A stretch of 64,000 nt of DNA from positions 9,309,276 to 9,373,275 of the forward strand of contig NC_044008.1 of the NCBI RefSeq assembly GCF_900496995.4, read 5' to 3'. The notes under the pieces were generated by a model that worked only from the letters and a program-made list of their open reading frames with translations, was not told the origin of the DNA and made no database searches. Below, in pieces: positions 1 through 14,130 of this stretch (position 1 is the first letter of the stretch; every line of letters begins with the position of its first letter). This DNA comes from Aquila chrysaetos chrysaetos (Eukaryota; Chordata; Aves; Accipitriformes; Accipitridae). The translations under genes were made by a program, and so were the position numbers.

Positions 1-472
1 TACAGTACAGACTGTCGTGTCCTTTGGGATGTGAGAAACTTCAGAAATATACTCATAACAGTTTGGAAATATGAACAAGCAAGTTGTACTTGACATACTT
101 CTGAAAAAAACACCCACGAAAGGAATAAAACCAGCAAAAAAAGCTTACAAAATAGTAAGTCAAATATATCACTTGAATTTGGACCAGTGGCCTCTGCAGA
201 GCAATGACTTGAATGACAAAGGCATTAAAGAGAAGGGTCAGACCCCTGCAATGTGAAAATGAAAAAAAAAAAAATCTATCTTCAGCAAAGTCACTTTCTT
301 TCTGATATTACTATTGCAATGTTCTTCTGCAAAGAGTTAGAAACTGTCCTACCATAAATATTCTACATGGAAAACAAATTAGGGACATGTGACCCAGAAA
401 CTATAAGTGGATTCATAAGGTTTTTCCTGTTTGTTTTTGGTTTTTTAACATATACCTGGAGTAAGTTTCCTG

Positions 473-477
<5 letters not shown>

Positions 478-505
<28 letters not shown>
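478..505. repeat. T28 homopolymer
   Basis: This is an uninterrupted run of 28 T, the longest homopolymer in the window. It could be the poly(A) tail of a minus-strand retrocopy. However, the 35 bases to its right contain no TTTATT (AATAAA on the minus strand) and no recognisable transcript sequence, so a plain mononucleotide repeat is the better reading. Confidence 0.9.
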
Positions 506-508
<3 letters not shown>

Positions 509-1242
509 TCACTCTGGTGAAGAAGTGAACTTTAACATGAATGCCAGATCTTTCTGCAGACACCATCTCCTGCTGCTCCAAACCAGCCAACTTGGGTGAG
601 ATCACAAACAAACAGCACAGTCCCAGTAGGCCCCAAACATCCTGAACTTCCACTCGTTAAAGCTGGGCCTTAAGACAATACAATATGGCCGCCTCTAGAG
701 ATATTTTTTCCCAAGAAAAAAGAATAATACACTGAATATTTGAATTTTTTTTTTTTTTACTCTGTCTTGAAACTTTTGTGATAAAGCAGAGAAAGTGCAG
801 CATGATTTCAGTATGTCTTGACTATATACAGTGTTAATATTGACTTTTTAGCCATTAAAAATGTAAACATAGCTTGCAGATTCCACAAAGCTTCAATACA
901 TGACCAGCACAGTTATTCAGACTGTGGGTATTTTAAGAACACGCCAAGACTGCAGCTATCAGGATAAGATAATTTTACTCAATATATCTATTGTGACTTT
1001 CTTAAATGACTTAAAACTTGCAGAGTTGTAGTCCTCTTTTTCCCAAAGTCAATTACCACAAAGCGATGGGAGAAAAGCATTTTTTTCCACATGAAACCCA
1101 AGTTCTTAAGCTCTGTTCACACAGTTGGGCATGCAGAATCAGCAAAGCTCTTAAAAATTCCCCAGGGTTGGCTTAGACCTCTGTGACTTAATGACAATGT
1201 AACAATGGGATAGGGCTTGTCACAGTCTTCCCAGTAACTTCC

Positions 1243-1288
1243 AAATAAAATAAAATAAAATAATAAAATAAATAAAATGAAATGAAAC
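1243..1288. repeat. (AAATA)n-type microsatellite
   Basis: This is an imperfect run of AAATA/TAAAA pentamers that degenerates into AAATG units at its right end. It is a low-complexity tract with no visible coding role. Confidence 0.85.
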
Positions 1289-2600
1289 AGCCATTCAATT
1301 TTCTCTGACAGAGATAGTAGTTGCAATGGTATTAACTGGCAAATTTGTTCAGACCACGACTGTAACTCTCCCTGTGTTTACTGCAACAAGACCACTGCCA
1401 CATTCATTGGAAGTGTAGTACGTGAAAAACCTTCATTGTTTCTGCGCTACTTTGTTCTGCTACAGTAGCTGAGGCAATTTAAAGGCCAACTCATGGGAGT
1501 TACTGCAGCACAAATGTGTAATGTGAACATTATGTTAATATCACAAGCCAGTCTAATTTAGCACTTCTGCATCTCTTCAAGGCATAGTACTAGGTGGCAC
1601 GTTGTCTCCTTTGGACTGAAGATATGCCTTTTCTTAATGAGGGGATAATTTTTATCTGATTACTGAGAGACATTTTGGCTGAATATTTTACATAATTTTA
1701 CAGTTCTTACAATCCTGATTCTTTTTTAATGGAGAAAAATTGGCTGGCTTTCTCGTATGAATCGTTCTGGTCTTGGGAAAGGGAAAACAGCCAGTAAATG
1801 TTACATAAAAACAGGAGGGGAATTGAGTTACAGAAGTACCCCAAAGCATCCAAACCAGTAAAACAAATCACATATTATTCTTGAACAGTGCAGCCTCTTC
1901 AGAGGTACTAGACTGCTTCTCTGAAGTCCTGTTTTATATGTGATTGACAAGAAATCTACACCCCTTATCTTGACACTGACTTGACTAGTAAGAGGCTTTT
2001 GGCATCCACGGAGGAGCCTCATTTCGTCCTACCAAGACTGAACACAGACAGGTCATCTTGTGTCTGTTATCTCTTTCCTGCTGTCAAAGCATCAGCTTTA
2101 TCCCTATTCAGTTTGGGTTTCTGTTGCCTGTCGCTACAGTCCCAAGAGATAGCCTGGGGCGATGCTCTGTGCCATCCTTGTGCGTTGATGGACACAGCTA
2201 GTCTTTGCCCTCTCCTTCCTCCAGTCTTTCCTGCAGTAGTCTCAGCTGTGAGGCCCACAAAAGACTTGAGAATGATTAGACAGCTGGCATAGATTGTGAG
2301 GGGGCTGTGAAAATAATAGAGTCGTAATTTGTTTATTTTAGTTCCACAACTGAATCAAAAGGAGAGAAAGAGAAAAAGAAGATGGTAGATGACTAGGTAC
2401 AGGAGCAAAATCAGTTCAGATCTGGAAAGGCAAAAACCTGAAAACCTGTTCTTTTGTCAGACAACCCAACCTAAAAGAAAAGAGATAGAGTTCTTCTGAA
2501 AAAAGCTACTATTGGAAAAGATCTTGACCCTCCTTCTGATTCAATATCCTGTCAGTACAGGCTATGAAACCCTTGGGCAGGATTCAAGGGTTTTCTAGGA

Positions 2601-2624
2601 TCAGGGTCAGGTTCAGGTTCAGTG
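2601..2624. repeat. TCAGGT hexamer short tandem repeat
   Basis: About three and a half consecutive hexamers of the form TCAGGG/TCAGGT are visible. The array is too short and its unit too different from TTAGGG to be an interstitial telomere tract. Confidence 0.75.
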
Positions 2625-5600
2625 CATCACTCTGCCTGAGGACATTTGAAACTACTTCGTCCCCCCTAGAAGAATGCCATAAGTGCATCTTCATGGCAAC
2701 ATCATGGTTGAGCTCTTCCACTTTCTATAAATAAACATTCACAAGAGTGAGGCATAGTTATCACTTCCCAGGTGAGGGTCTCAAAAAAAGAAAAAAAAAA
2801 AGAGTGGGATAACTAGTGCTAATATTTTTATATGGGGTAATGTATACATAACTCAACGCTCTCAAAGAGGAAACTGGAGGACTCCTCCAAAATTTCTGAC
2901 ATTATAAGATTGCTATATTCACTTGAAATTATACCCTGGTTTATCGAATGGTGAGAGGATTGCTGTGGGAGGAGAAAGATTTGAATTACTTTTTGTTGTT
3001 AGAAACAAAATTTGATCCTGTGTTTTCCAAATTCTGGATGAATTCTATGAATACTGAGTAATAAAGGAGACATTGTTTCTGTTTCTGTTTAAGGCAGATT
3101 TAAGAAACTAGCCCTTTTCTTTCCAGCCTCATAAAATTTTCTGGACACAGAACTTGAGAGAGCTACCATTTGTCAAAAAAGAAGAAGAAGAAAAAAAGAA
3201 ATTAAGAATTGCCCAGCTTTCGCTGTAAATCTTGTTCTTAGATTTAATCCAACCTAACCTAATCCATGCTTCTCAATTTTCTCAGATGCACTGCACAATT
3301 CAGGGTCTCATTAGTGTGTCCACACATCAATATTTTGCCATTTATTTATTCTGAAAATTCTCTGCATCTTCTGATTCATATTGTAGCTACGTATTTGATG
3401 TATGGGCTTCCTAATACAGTGAGGCAGTAATTCCTGGAGGGAGGCACATTAGGATTTTCTGGGAATGCAAGAAGGGACAAATCTGAAGAAGACCAATCAG
3501 AGAGTGTACAAAGCATATATAGGGTAAAGGCTATTATTTTTACTGCTTGGTGATATCAAAGTAAGACTGTGTTCTGCACTGCATCTTCTGTGATATACTT
3601 CATTTGAAGAAATACAACTCCCATGGTACAATGTTTCCTAAAGCCAAAATCGAATATACATGTAGAACTCTCTTAGAAAGCAGCTTAACCCCAGCTGAAC
3701 TAGAACAATGACCTACAAAAACTAGGCATTCCTAGATTAAATACTTGAACTGCTTATTTTGGAGATCACATCTCAAAGTAATGTAGCTGCAGATCATGTT
3801 TTCCAAAAAGTAACAGTCTTGATCTCTCTTGGCTGGGTCATAAAATTGTTGTGGGAGCACGTTCTTTAGGCGAGCGTGTTCCAGGTTAGATCATTGGACT
3901 CTGAGATGAAACCTCTGTGTTGGCAGTTGGCAAAGGGTTGTGTTCTTCAGAAAGATGCAAGTCCAAAAAAAGCCTGAGGAAAGGCATTGGCTATGGCTTA
4001 AGGATCTCTTTTCCAATCCCTTCTTTTATGAGGGATGGAAGGGAAGGCTGGAGGCACTGCAGAGATAGAAGGAAGCTTGCTTGGGAGGAAGGGAAGCAGC
4101 AGAGCTAAGTTATGACGTATGAATAATCATTTCTTTTGTTGTCATGAGGTTTTATTGCGTTTGGCACTGAATGGCTGTGTTGTTATAGGAATTTATGTTC
4201 ATGCCTCATTCAAATGAAAAAAAAAAAAGAATAATTCATTTCTAAAATAAAAAGAACATGCAAGAGCATCCACAAGGAAAATGACCTCTTTTGTTTGGTC
4301 CAGGTTTAAAAATGTGTAAAAGCAGGACTTTACTGTCCAACTAGTTTGGTTAAATTCTGCTTAGTTGCCCTTGGGTTTTATAGTTAGTCAAGGAGAGGAA
4401 GAAACATGTTACCCATGTTCGAAACTGAACAACCATGGGTAAGGAAGATTTTAATAACTCAAGAGTACCTGCAAAGACTTTTTCACACAAGTTTTTGGTG
4501 CTGGTACTAGTATTAACAACAAGAATTATCCCTCCTTATCAGAATGTATCTAAAGACCCCCTGAGAATTGAACACTGGGCAGTCTGTATTAGGTTAGGTA
4601 CGCAGACTTGAATAGCTAGTCAAGTGGAACCAGTGTCTGTGCAGCCTGGTGTGAGAAAACAAGATATCCCACCTCTGTCTAAGCTGGATGTTGTATTTGC
4701 TTCTCTCCTGTCTCATCTCAGAGGTGGACCTATCCAGTGGCTCCACATGTTTCGCCTGAAACTCATAGATTGCTTTTAAAGCTGAGTGACAGCAACACTT
4801 GCACTAAAAAGTACTAGAGTTAGGATTTGCTGAACCAAAGTTCAGTGTATGTGGGTGTTCTCCCAGTTAGACACTTGTGTGCCCATGGCAACTGACTTCT
4901 CATGATGTCCACTTTGTTGTGTTGTTCTTGGATGGCTGAAATAGAGAACGCTTTTACTGCTATTTGCTTCACTTGACTGAGGATGGAACAGTTCCAGTTG
5001 TGTAAATAGCTCCTGGTGCTCTTCCAGTTTTTCTCCTCACTACCCCATGGAGATGCGTTTGCTTAAGCAGGGCATAGTATGAGAAGAAGCTCTGCTGGAT
5101 TCCTCCTTCCAAATCTTCCAGCACCTCTCAGGCCTGAACTACAGAATCTTTGTCAGTACAGCCCTTGACCTCTTTTTGAACAAAAAGAACCAGTTTTACC
5201 ACATTAAGTCATGGTTTTGTCTAATGGACAATTAAGAGGGATAACTAAAGGCATGTGACTCTTGGTAGGACTTTAACTTGGGCCTCCAGAGACGATCTGT
5301 TAATATCCCAATCAACTACACACTTGTCTATTCTTATACCGGTCCCTTGAGATAACAATGGTACAAAAAGCAATATTATCTAATTAACACATGTAGTTGG
5401 AATCTGATCCTTCATTTTCCCTGGAATGTCTCAGCTGAAACAGCGCTCATATCACTACAGGATTTATGAGGATTACATAAAGTGCTTTTTCCCATACACA
5501 TAGTGAGTATGAGTTTCATCCATCAGTGCAAGCTTGCATAAGTCCTGTGAATGAAGGGTTATGCATGACTTTGAAATCCTATCTCAAGTGGCATACAAAA

Positions 5601-8600
5601 TTGAAAGTGTATAGAATACAATATACAATGTGTGGATACTCATTTTTTCTCACGTATAGTTGTAATCTGTAGTTTATGAATATTACATTAAGGCTGGAAG
5701 GTATAACTTTTTGTATAACAGTTTTCCTTTGTATGCTTGATAAACTAAAAAGTATGGGAATTACAAACCATCTTTTTATATTCTCTGTCTGAGTAACAAC
5801 ATCTGAAATGTACTGCTGATTTTAGAGGCTTACTTCCCTCAAAATATCCAAAGTTACAGAGGAAAAGAGTGGAAATCAGTACTTATAAGACCCTGGCTCC
5901 TAGTTTTATGGCCACATGACTAGATGCTTCCTGGAAAAGTGATGCAGAAAAGAAGATGCCTGAGTCAAGGGGTGATATAAATTCCTGTAGTTACATTTGT
6001 TTCTGGAACTATGTTGTTGTTGTCTGCTGAACATATGACACATTGTTAAAACAGTATTTAACAGAAAAAAAGCATTCACTGCTGACTGGCAAAAATGACT
6101 GTCCTTCTCCACAGATATCAAACAACACAGTGTGTCAAACCTGATAAATCAGGATGTGAAGGTTACCATTACAGACCAGACAAAAGGTCCATCTAGCCTT
6201 TCCTCATCCAGTGACTATTGCCCGGTGCACAAGAAGGAAAAAAAGCACACAAAGAAACAGTACAAATATAAAATAGCCTTTGCTGTTTTATAGCTTTTTA
6301 GCTTTGCCAAGGTAATGTCTCATCCAGACCTTTGAAAGAAGTGGAAGATACTCAGAGCTTTAGAGTAGAGACCATCTTTCCTTGTTCTTTCATTCTCAGC
6401 TTAACTTTCTTCTCAAGACCTTCAGTATATTTAAACCTTATTCCCCAAGGAAGCAGCAGTAGCAAGGGAAAAAGGCCAGACAGAAAAAAACATACTCTAG
6501 AGGCTACAGAGACAGGGTAGGCAGTGGTTTTCTATTCATGAACAGCTGATCTTTGGGATCCTTTGGCATTTCCATAGAGGTGGAAATCATACCCGTTCTT
6601 GGGTTCTTTATAAAGCACTGTAAAAGAAAGGCCAGCAGCGTCCTTGCTATCTTTAGAGGAGCTGTCTTAGTGGAGAGCGAGCTGCTAATCATAAAATCAA
6701 GATCCCAAAAGAAGTAGGTTTTGAGTCCAGCTTGTATAACTTTAATGGAGTCCTAATTTGAAGGAGTGCTGGGCACTGATGTGGAAAAACAGTTGCCACA
6801 CAGATATCTAAGAGGTGGCACCAAAAATCTCATCAGATTTAACAGCTGTGCCTACAAAAATGCAAATTGCATTGCCCAAAGAATTCCTAACAGCTAAAAA
6901 AAATCCTGTCTCCTCAACTAGATACTACACAGGATGCTTTATTTGAATAATTTCTGAAAAATAAGACCTTATAAAACATAATATATTTCCTGGTAAAAAG
7001 ATGTTAATTGTATTTGTACCTCATTCAGTCCAGCTGGATTAAGTTCTTGCTGAGCGCATCAGACAGCTTTTATTTGCTTCTTGTCATGCTAAGTAAGAAG
7101 ACATTTAATATTAGAAAATAGCTTTAAAACTATATAAATCTTTGCAGCTGAAAAAGGAACTGCTCGGACTGAAAATCCTCGCTTTTTAAAACAAACTCAC
7201 TTTCTTAAAGTGTTTTCAATCCAAATATCCAAAGTAATGTTTAACCCTTGTTGTCTTTTCTCCCTTCTTCTATGTTACCCTTGTTCAGTTGTGGCAGTAT
7301 ACTTGATTTAAATTCCAGCTCTTCACTAGTTGCTCAATACACTGAGTTTTAAGCATGGTAAAATCCCATTAAAGCAAATAGATGTTTAAACTCCAGACCA
7401 CACTTCAGCTTTGGAACTTTATATGGCAAGAGAACTGATGTATGTCTTTCACTATGGAGTGCTGTATAACAATAAAAATGTCTGGAAAGTTAAATGGACA
7501 AGCCTGGATCAGATATCCACTCCAAAATGCCATCATTCTGCAAACCTGCAAAGCTTAATTGGACATTTTACATGTCAAAAATTAATCATTTAAATGCAGT
7601 GGGAGCCTAGCCTAGACTTAGACAAATCCAGGCTTTAGAATTTAACAAGCATACCATATTGTTTATAACAATATATCTGACATATAAATTTGCATGTGTC
7701 TATATTTGTCATATACAGATGTAGACTTTGTATTTTATTTTCATAATTCAGTTTTCATAATGAAAATGTTTGTGGATTGTATCATCATCTAGTTCAAATA
7801 CCATACTAAAGAAATGTGACTCCTCAATTTAGAAAATGTGGAGTTTTTCTGTGTCTACAAAGTCCATTAGTTTAGAAATCTTTTTGGACTATCCACAAAT
7901 TGAATTACAGACTATATTTTAAAGAAAAAAATCATTAATCATGAGGAAGAATGATTGATTTAGCAAACAATTCAGTCAGAAGTGCTAAATGAAGAAAGAG
8001 GAGATAGTGTTGCATCTGGAAACCACGTGTGTTAGAAAAGGATGCTCATTCCAAGACTGGCCTTTGGCTTAGGTTTCCCTGTTTAGTTTTGTTCACCCTT
8101 GAGGTGTAACAGTCATAAGCTTCATTGTGAACTCCAAATGCACATAGCATTACCAGGATTTATATAATCTGTGTGCATATTCAACTACCAAATGAGCTGG
8201 TTGCTCCATTCCTAGAAAAGGTTTGATTACTTAAGTACTTGCATGAAGTGATTTCTCATTCTCTGTGTCAGAGGAGACCCATCACAGCTGATTTCAGGTT
8301 GGTTATCAGCCATCACCCAGTTTTTTCTACTCTGAAGTCACAAGTTACTTTTTCTGGCTGATAATAATCTGGGACATATGTTTCAAGTAGCAGCCAAGAT
8401 TAAACAACCAATCAAATTTTTGACTGTGAGTTTAAGGAACCATTTGAAAGACTCTGCTAGAATAAATAAAGAGAAAATGTCAGGGGCACCTGTATGCAGA
8501 ATGAAAATGAACTACACTGCCAGCTTCTTGCTGAATTTGTCTAAATATTCCTATAATTCCAATTGTTTTTAATTTGAAGATTTGGATTTCATTTGACTGG

Positions 8601-11600
8601 TGTTGCAATGTCATCTGCATGAAGCTTTATTCCTACAGTCTTCATTTTGTGTGTGTTTTGCTCAGTCAAGGCTTAGAAACAAAGAAGAAATTTTAAAAAT
8701 GAACATGAACAAATTCTACGGATGAGAAGATATCCCTCAGGAGTTTCAAAGGAACATGAAATGAGTAATATTAACAGGAAACCTATAGGCAAAATTAATT
8801 GTTACCATTCCCAAACACTTGAAAAATCAGTCATTGGCTTACATGAGAGACTCAAAATACACCATGTTTTCCAAGCATGGTCTTCAGATATCTTTTATTT
8901 GCTTTTTAAGTTGCTATGGTTTGAATTTCCAAGCTTTTCTCTGCCACAGGCTGGAAGGAAGCTGATGTTTTATCTACTTTTAATGAAAGCTGATCTCATA
9001 TGAACACAAAGCTTGGAGTTGAATTTTCAGAAATCCTTCAACTATTGTAAAGACAAGATAATATGATGAGACTTGGCATCACAGAGGCAGGTAAGAAGAC
9101 ACCCACTTAACACTAAAAATTTACTGTATACAACACATCATGTTATAAGATCAGTAAGACTGTATGAAAAAACCTTTTACAAAGTGCCGGGCTTTTCTGT
9201 GCAGTGTTTTGATGGGTTTCCCAGGCTGGTAAGATGCTGAGAATGGCCTAAGCTTTTGGTAGCTTCATTCAACAATCTTAAAAATATCCCCAGATCTTTT
9301 TCATTGACCAAGTGAATAACTGATCTGTCTGGTTGGCATTTGATAGTGGGAAGCATTATGGCATTTTGCTTCTATGATTCAGAGATGGCTTGAGAGGTTC
9401 TTTTCCCAAAGGACCCCGGTGTGCTACTGCAAAACCCAACAGTTGTTCCTGAAAAGGCTTGCTCAAAAGAGAGGACCATAACAGTTTGGCAGGACCCAAG
9501 AAATCATCTCTTGGGATCTTTTCATCAAACCTGTGTGCTTCTACGTTGTGCAAGCTCTCTTACTGCAGTCTCACACATGGCTCTTCAGGGGGCTTTGGCT
9601 GAGGGAGTCAGTAGAAACCATGTTGCTATATGGTGCTGCATCAAGGTAAACTAATAGCATCACTCTCTCTCTGTAAGAGAAGAAATAAAACCCAGAATGT
9701 GTGAGATACTACAACATGGTACTGCAAGACTGATGCTTGAAAGTCTCATTACCTATGAAATGAATTGCACTTCCTTCATTAGATTGTAAGAACTGGGAAT
9801 CTACAGTAATTATATGATGTCTTCCTTATCACACAGTCTTCATGTATTTATCTTCTTGACAATTTTCAGGGAATTGGTTAGACCTTCCTGTAAACTGGGA
9901 GACAGGACACAGGGATTAGATTACCTTGGACAAGTCTTCAAAAGAATTGAACCTGGGGCATCACCAGACCACACACTTCTTCCTCACCCAGCCAGGTGGA
10001 ATTCACTTTTTGTTTCCATCTCACAAAAATAGAGCTCCTTATAATTACACTTGGAATTTAAACTGCACTTTTAGTTCTTCTCAAAGAAGACACTAAGGTT
10101 GTAGCAAGAGTTCAATCTGCCTTTTATTTCTATCAGGAAAGTAGGCTGACTTTCTAAACTGACCTGCTGTGATTTCTATGTTGAAGACAAGCACGAAAGG
10201 ATTTTATTAAAACCAAACTACTTAGCTTTTTTTGAAACACCCCTGCTTGGTATTTGCTTTCTACACATAAAACTTGTTTTTCTTTTATCACTCCAAAACA
10301 GTTTGATGAAAAAGGCCTTCAAGCTTTGCTATTCAGCAATTGGGCCTTTAAAAACAAATTTTGGGTAATATGAGGTTTTACAACACATTTATATATTTAT
10401 TTCTTGGATTAGTGTATTTAAGGGCTGTGAGGAGTTGAGGGGACTGACTGCTTTTTCTAAACCACATGGGTTTTTTTGGCATTAGTGATGAAGCTGTTCT
10501 ATGCCAGATAACTAAGGCTTATGAACAAAGCTACTTAATTTAAAAGTTCATGCACAGGTTACAGAAACACCGGTGGCGTGAGCAGGTTTTCTTCTCCTTG
10601 CCTCTTCTAAACCCTTAAACGCCTACTTTCACAACCACAGCTAACTCCAACTAAGGGGCATATATACGCCTGAAGAAAGCAAAATGCCTGTACTCTTACT
10701 TCTCCAGGCATGCTCAGTAAACCTGGACACAGGTCCTGTGGCAAGCCCTCATTTACTGCTTAATTCTTTTTACAGGCAGCAGGTATTAAGCAAGCTCCTT
10801 GCAGCAGCTGTTCTGGGAAACACTGGCACGACTGTAATCCTGCTGGCTGAAATACTCCCAGGTATTTACCGATTCTCACTGCTCACAGCTGAAGAGGCTC
10901 CAAGTCACTGGAGCCAAACTAACCCTGGGGTCTCGGTGTTAGTAGCCAAGTGTAAAAAAGAAGAAAAATGTATGTTCAGGATCTGAATTTTAGGTTAAAT
11001 AGGAAGAATACCCAGATCAAAAGCCTGTACTGTGGGGCACCCAGGAAGGTTTAGTTTAGCTCTTGAACCCTTTTCAAAACCTGTTTTTTTTCTTTAAATT
11101 TAATTCAGCTTTCGAAATGTAGAATATCATTTCAAACTGGAATTAGAAACATATTTGCTTATGCCTCAAAAAGATAAATTGATGTTTGGGTTTTTTTTAT
11201 CCCTGGTTCTTTGTTTTAGTTGAAACTACTTTTTGGATTCTGTTTCATACTTTGGTAATCCTGAAGTTTACGGGTTTTTAAAATTTATTTTGAAGCAACT
11301 ATAGAAATAAAGTATTTACTGAAAAGCATTGCCCAGCACTGGAAAATCACTTTGGAAGCAAATATAATGAAGAATGTTCTCAAAGAAAACACTGAAAAGG
11401 AACTAGCAAATATCCTACTCCAAGATGAACAGAAATATAAAAATATAGACTTCAGTAGACAGATCAGTTCCTCCTAATAGCCTAATCTAATAATCAGGCT
11501 GACTAAGGACTTGGTATCCCTTTGGTGAAAAGAAGGATATAAGAAATAACTGCATGCTAAAGTCCTGGTTCACTGGCTTCTCTCAGACACTTCAGTTTTA

Positions 11601-11626
11601 CATTACAGCCTCAACTGACGTCTATA

Positions 11627-11654
11627 ATTATTTATTTATTTATTTATTTATTAA
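11627..11654. repeat. (TTTA)n microsatellite
   Basis: This is a near-perfect tetranucleotide run of TTTA of about seven units. It is likely length-polymorphic. Confidence 0.9.
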
Positions 11655-12639
11655 TACTAGGCTGCTTTAACTTCCTTATCCAGGGACTAGAGTTTTATGG
11701 ATTGAGCAGACAGCGTACTAGCTGCTGAAGTTAAAATTCTTCACTTCTTATTTTATAAAAAATCAGATCATTTTGAATAAAAAACTTTTATAATGTTTGT
11801 AACTAAGATGGGCAAGGTGGACCCCAACATTTTGCATCCACAGAATAAGTAAGAAGCTTGTATTTGTCTGTCTAACTTGGGAATGAAGTAGAAGCAACAC
11901 TAATAGGAGCATAGAGATGGTTGAACTTTCGGAGACTGGATGGGATTTCAGGCAAGACTGGAGTGAACTGTTGCCACATTAGTTCACTTATTTTTGTGGA
12001 GTCAGATCACATCCCATCATACTGCTGGGTAAGGAAAACACATAGACACAATGAGGTTGTGGAGTAGCTTGTACAGAAAATCTCCCAGTGAAAACTATTC
12101 AGAGATTAACATTCTTTTTCAGCCTTCCCTGCTTATTCATCAGCATGATGTGGTATCTTTGAACATTAATGATAAATGATTCCTTAGGCTTGCTGTGCTA
12201 TTGGATGTACTCTCACCTGGCCATCATTCTGCAGAGGCAGAAAGGCTAAAACACAAAAGTTGTCACTGTCACAGACAGACTACGAAGAGTTTGCCTTTCA
12301 CAATAAGAAAATAAACCGTAACCACTACTCGGAAATTTTCAAATTACTTCCATATTATGGTGCTGCCTGACATTTTGTTCCCATTTTAATCCATCTTTCT
12401 ACTGTTTGAGTATCAGACTGCGTGCACTGCACTGGCTGAGGTGTTACCATTACCTTGTACGCAGGCATTTTTTTCCTTCATTCTCTTTGGATCACTTATG
12501 CCTTCACACAGCTCTACAACACTAGCAGCTCATAGTCATGCTGTGAGTCTCTAGCATGCAGTCTTCTTTTCTTCTTTGTTACTTTCAAGCCCTCAGCATC
12601 CAACCCCTCCAGCAGAAAGTTTTAGTACTGCCCAAATGA

Positions 12640-13060
12640 ATGTTCTCACTTTTCACAGTACTGAATTTTCTCCCATTTCTGCCTCTCTAACAAAAGGCCA
12701 TCCAATTCTTTCTCCATGGCACCCCCATCTTTCACTACAGTGACAATGACTTCCAACTCTGTGTTGTCATGTTTTATTAGATCACTTCTGGGTTTCTGTG
12801 CCAAAGTCATAATGAAAACATTACATGAAGTTAGTCCAAGTTTGATCCTCGAGAAATTCCACTGCAATGTCCATCTGATCCAAGGCTTCCCATTTAGATA
12901 CAGCTTGTCATCTCCTTTTTAAGCAATTCTTTAGCCAAGTTCCAGTTCTTGTATTAATTGTCTCCAGCCCAAGAAATTTCCTCTGTGACCCAGTCTCAAA
13001 CACTTTACTGAAGTCCAGATACGTGAATATATTTACTGCATTTTCCTCATGAGAAATTGA
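12640..13060. mobile_element. old degraded CR1/LINE-like fragment
   Basis: Two short segments recall a repeat common in bird and reptile genomes. One is around 12,836-12,860 (AGTCCAAGTTTGATCCTCGA, followed by a C-A-C-T motif). The other is around 13,000-13,060 (a phrase containing CTGAAGTCCAGATACGTGAA). From memory, these phrases belong to the non-3' portion of CR1-type elements. The fragment is heavily mutated, has no useful reading frame, and I cannot fix its orientation or ends. It lies about 400 bases left of a CR1 3' end in plus orientation and may be part of the same disrupted insertion. Confidence 0.4.
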
Positions 13061-13479
13061 TGTGTTTTATCAAAAGAAGATTTAGGATCTTTAACACAAG
13101 ACATTTTGAACAATCTGTGGTTTTGTCATATTTTCAATTGACTTTTTTTGGTTTTAATTCTGTTTTCATTTTATTTTGTCTTTTCTTCAAAACTTTCTTT
13201 AAGCCTTGAGTAATACAATTAAGAGTATAATTGCCTTATCTCTCTTTTTTTTTTTACCTCTTAATTTACAACTATTAGGTTTTCTAGTTTTCCATCATAT
13301 GATAACACTCAAAATGGGCAAATTCATTAGAACTCCTTCATATCAGATCTATTATTTTATCAGCATTTTGTTTGGTTTCCCAGAAATCTTGAATGCATGT
13401 TATTCTTTCTCTGTTCACTTCTCCTTCAGGTCAAAACATCTAACACCGAGTTTTCCTTTCACTTCACATGCTATTTCCC

Positions 13480-13550
13480 ACTTCAACAGTTGGACTTGAT
13501 GATCTTAAGGGTCTTTTCTAACCTAAATGATACTATGTTTCTATGATTTC
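13480..13550 (+). mobile_element. CR1 LINE 3' end, plus orientation
   Basis: The segment contains the diagnostic CR1 3'-terminal phrase (TTGGACTTGATGATCTTAAG, then TTTTCTAACCTAAATGAT). It ends in a decayed ATTCTATG octamer tail (TACTATGTTTCTATGATTT). Only about 70 bases are recognisable, so this is a severely 5'-truncated or decayed copy without coding capacity. A CR1 3' end in the opposite orientation follows 500 bases downstream. Confidence 0.8.
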
Positions 13551-14047
13551 ACTCTTACTTCTATTAGTTGCTCCACCTTTAGGAACACTGTCATCACTGA
13601 AACATAAAGGTTCACAGGGTTTTGGGTGCTGTTCCTTTATATGTCAGCTTAGTCTTTCCTGCATAGCTACCACGTTCTTTCTTTGTACCTCTGCATGGCT
13701 GCCTTGTGAGATTTATGATTTTGCTATATCTTTGTTTCTTTTTTTAAGTTGGTTTTATCCCATCCTTACATATTCTGACCTCCATGATGTAGCTTCTTCA
13801 TAGACTGATCTTTTTTCCCACTCTTTATAGACTCTGTGTAACATTTTCTTCTCTGTCTCTAACATCTTCTACAATGACCCTGCCACTTTTTAAATTACAG
13901 CTATTTCTTTCTTGCTCAATGTCTATTCTTAAAAACATCTGTTCACTGAAACAACTGGAACATACCAATAACACCAATAACTCTTTTCCAAACTGTATGG
14001 AAAATTAATCTCATACATGTGCAGTATTAGAAATTATGAAATTATTT

Positions 14048-14130
14048 AGAATAGAAAAGAATAGAATATTTTCAGTTAGAAGGGACCTACAATGATCATC
14101 TAGTCAAACTGCCTGACCACTTCAGGGCAT
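14048..14130 (-). mobile_element. CR1 LINE 3' end, minus orientation
   Basis: Read on the plus strand this is the reverse complement of a CR1 3' terminus. It has a GAATAGAA-type tail, then TTTCAGTTAGAAGGGACCTA, then a GATCATCTAGTC phrase and GACCACTTCAGGG. This wording suggests a different CR1 subfamily from the copy at 20.8 kb. It is short and non-coding, and the right edge fades near 14,130. Confidence 0.75.

Larger units (their letters stand above)
1..12640. other. gene-free AT-rich stretch
   Basis: I see no gene here. Open frames are all about 100 codons or less, unlike any protein I recognise, and lack paired splice-like boundaries. The sequence is ordinary AT-rich intron-like or intergenic DNA. 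Recognisable items are simple repeats, listed separately at 478-505, 1,243-1,288, 2,601-2,624 and 11,627-11,654, and a purine-rich GAA/A tract around 3,176-3,200. An ATTTGCAT octamer (POU-type site) lies at 7,688-7,695, but one octamer is expected by chance in this much sequence. Confidence 0.6.

Noticed and set aside
478..505. T28 run as the poly(A) tail of a minus-strand retrocopy
   Set aside because: There is no polyadenylation signal on the minus strand near the run, and the sequence to its right does not resemble a transcript.
2601..2624. TCAGGT hexamers as an interstitial telomeric sequence
   Set aside because: The unit differs from TTAGGG and there are fewer than four copies.
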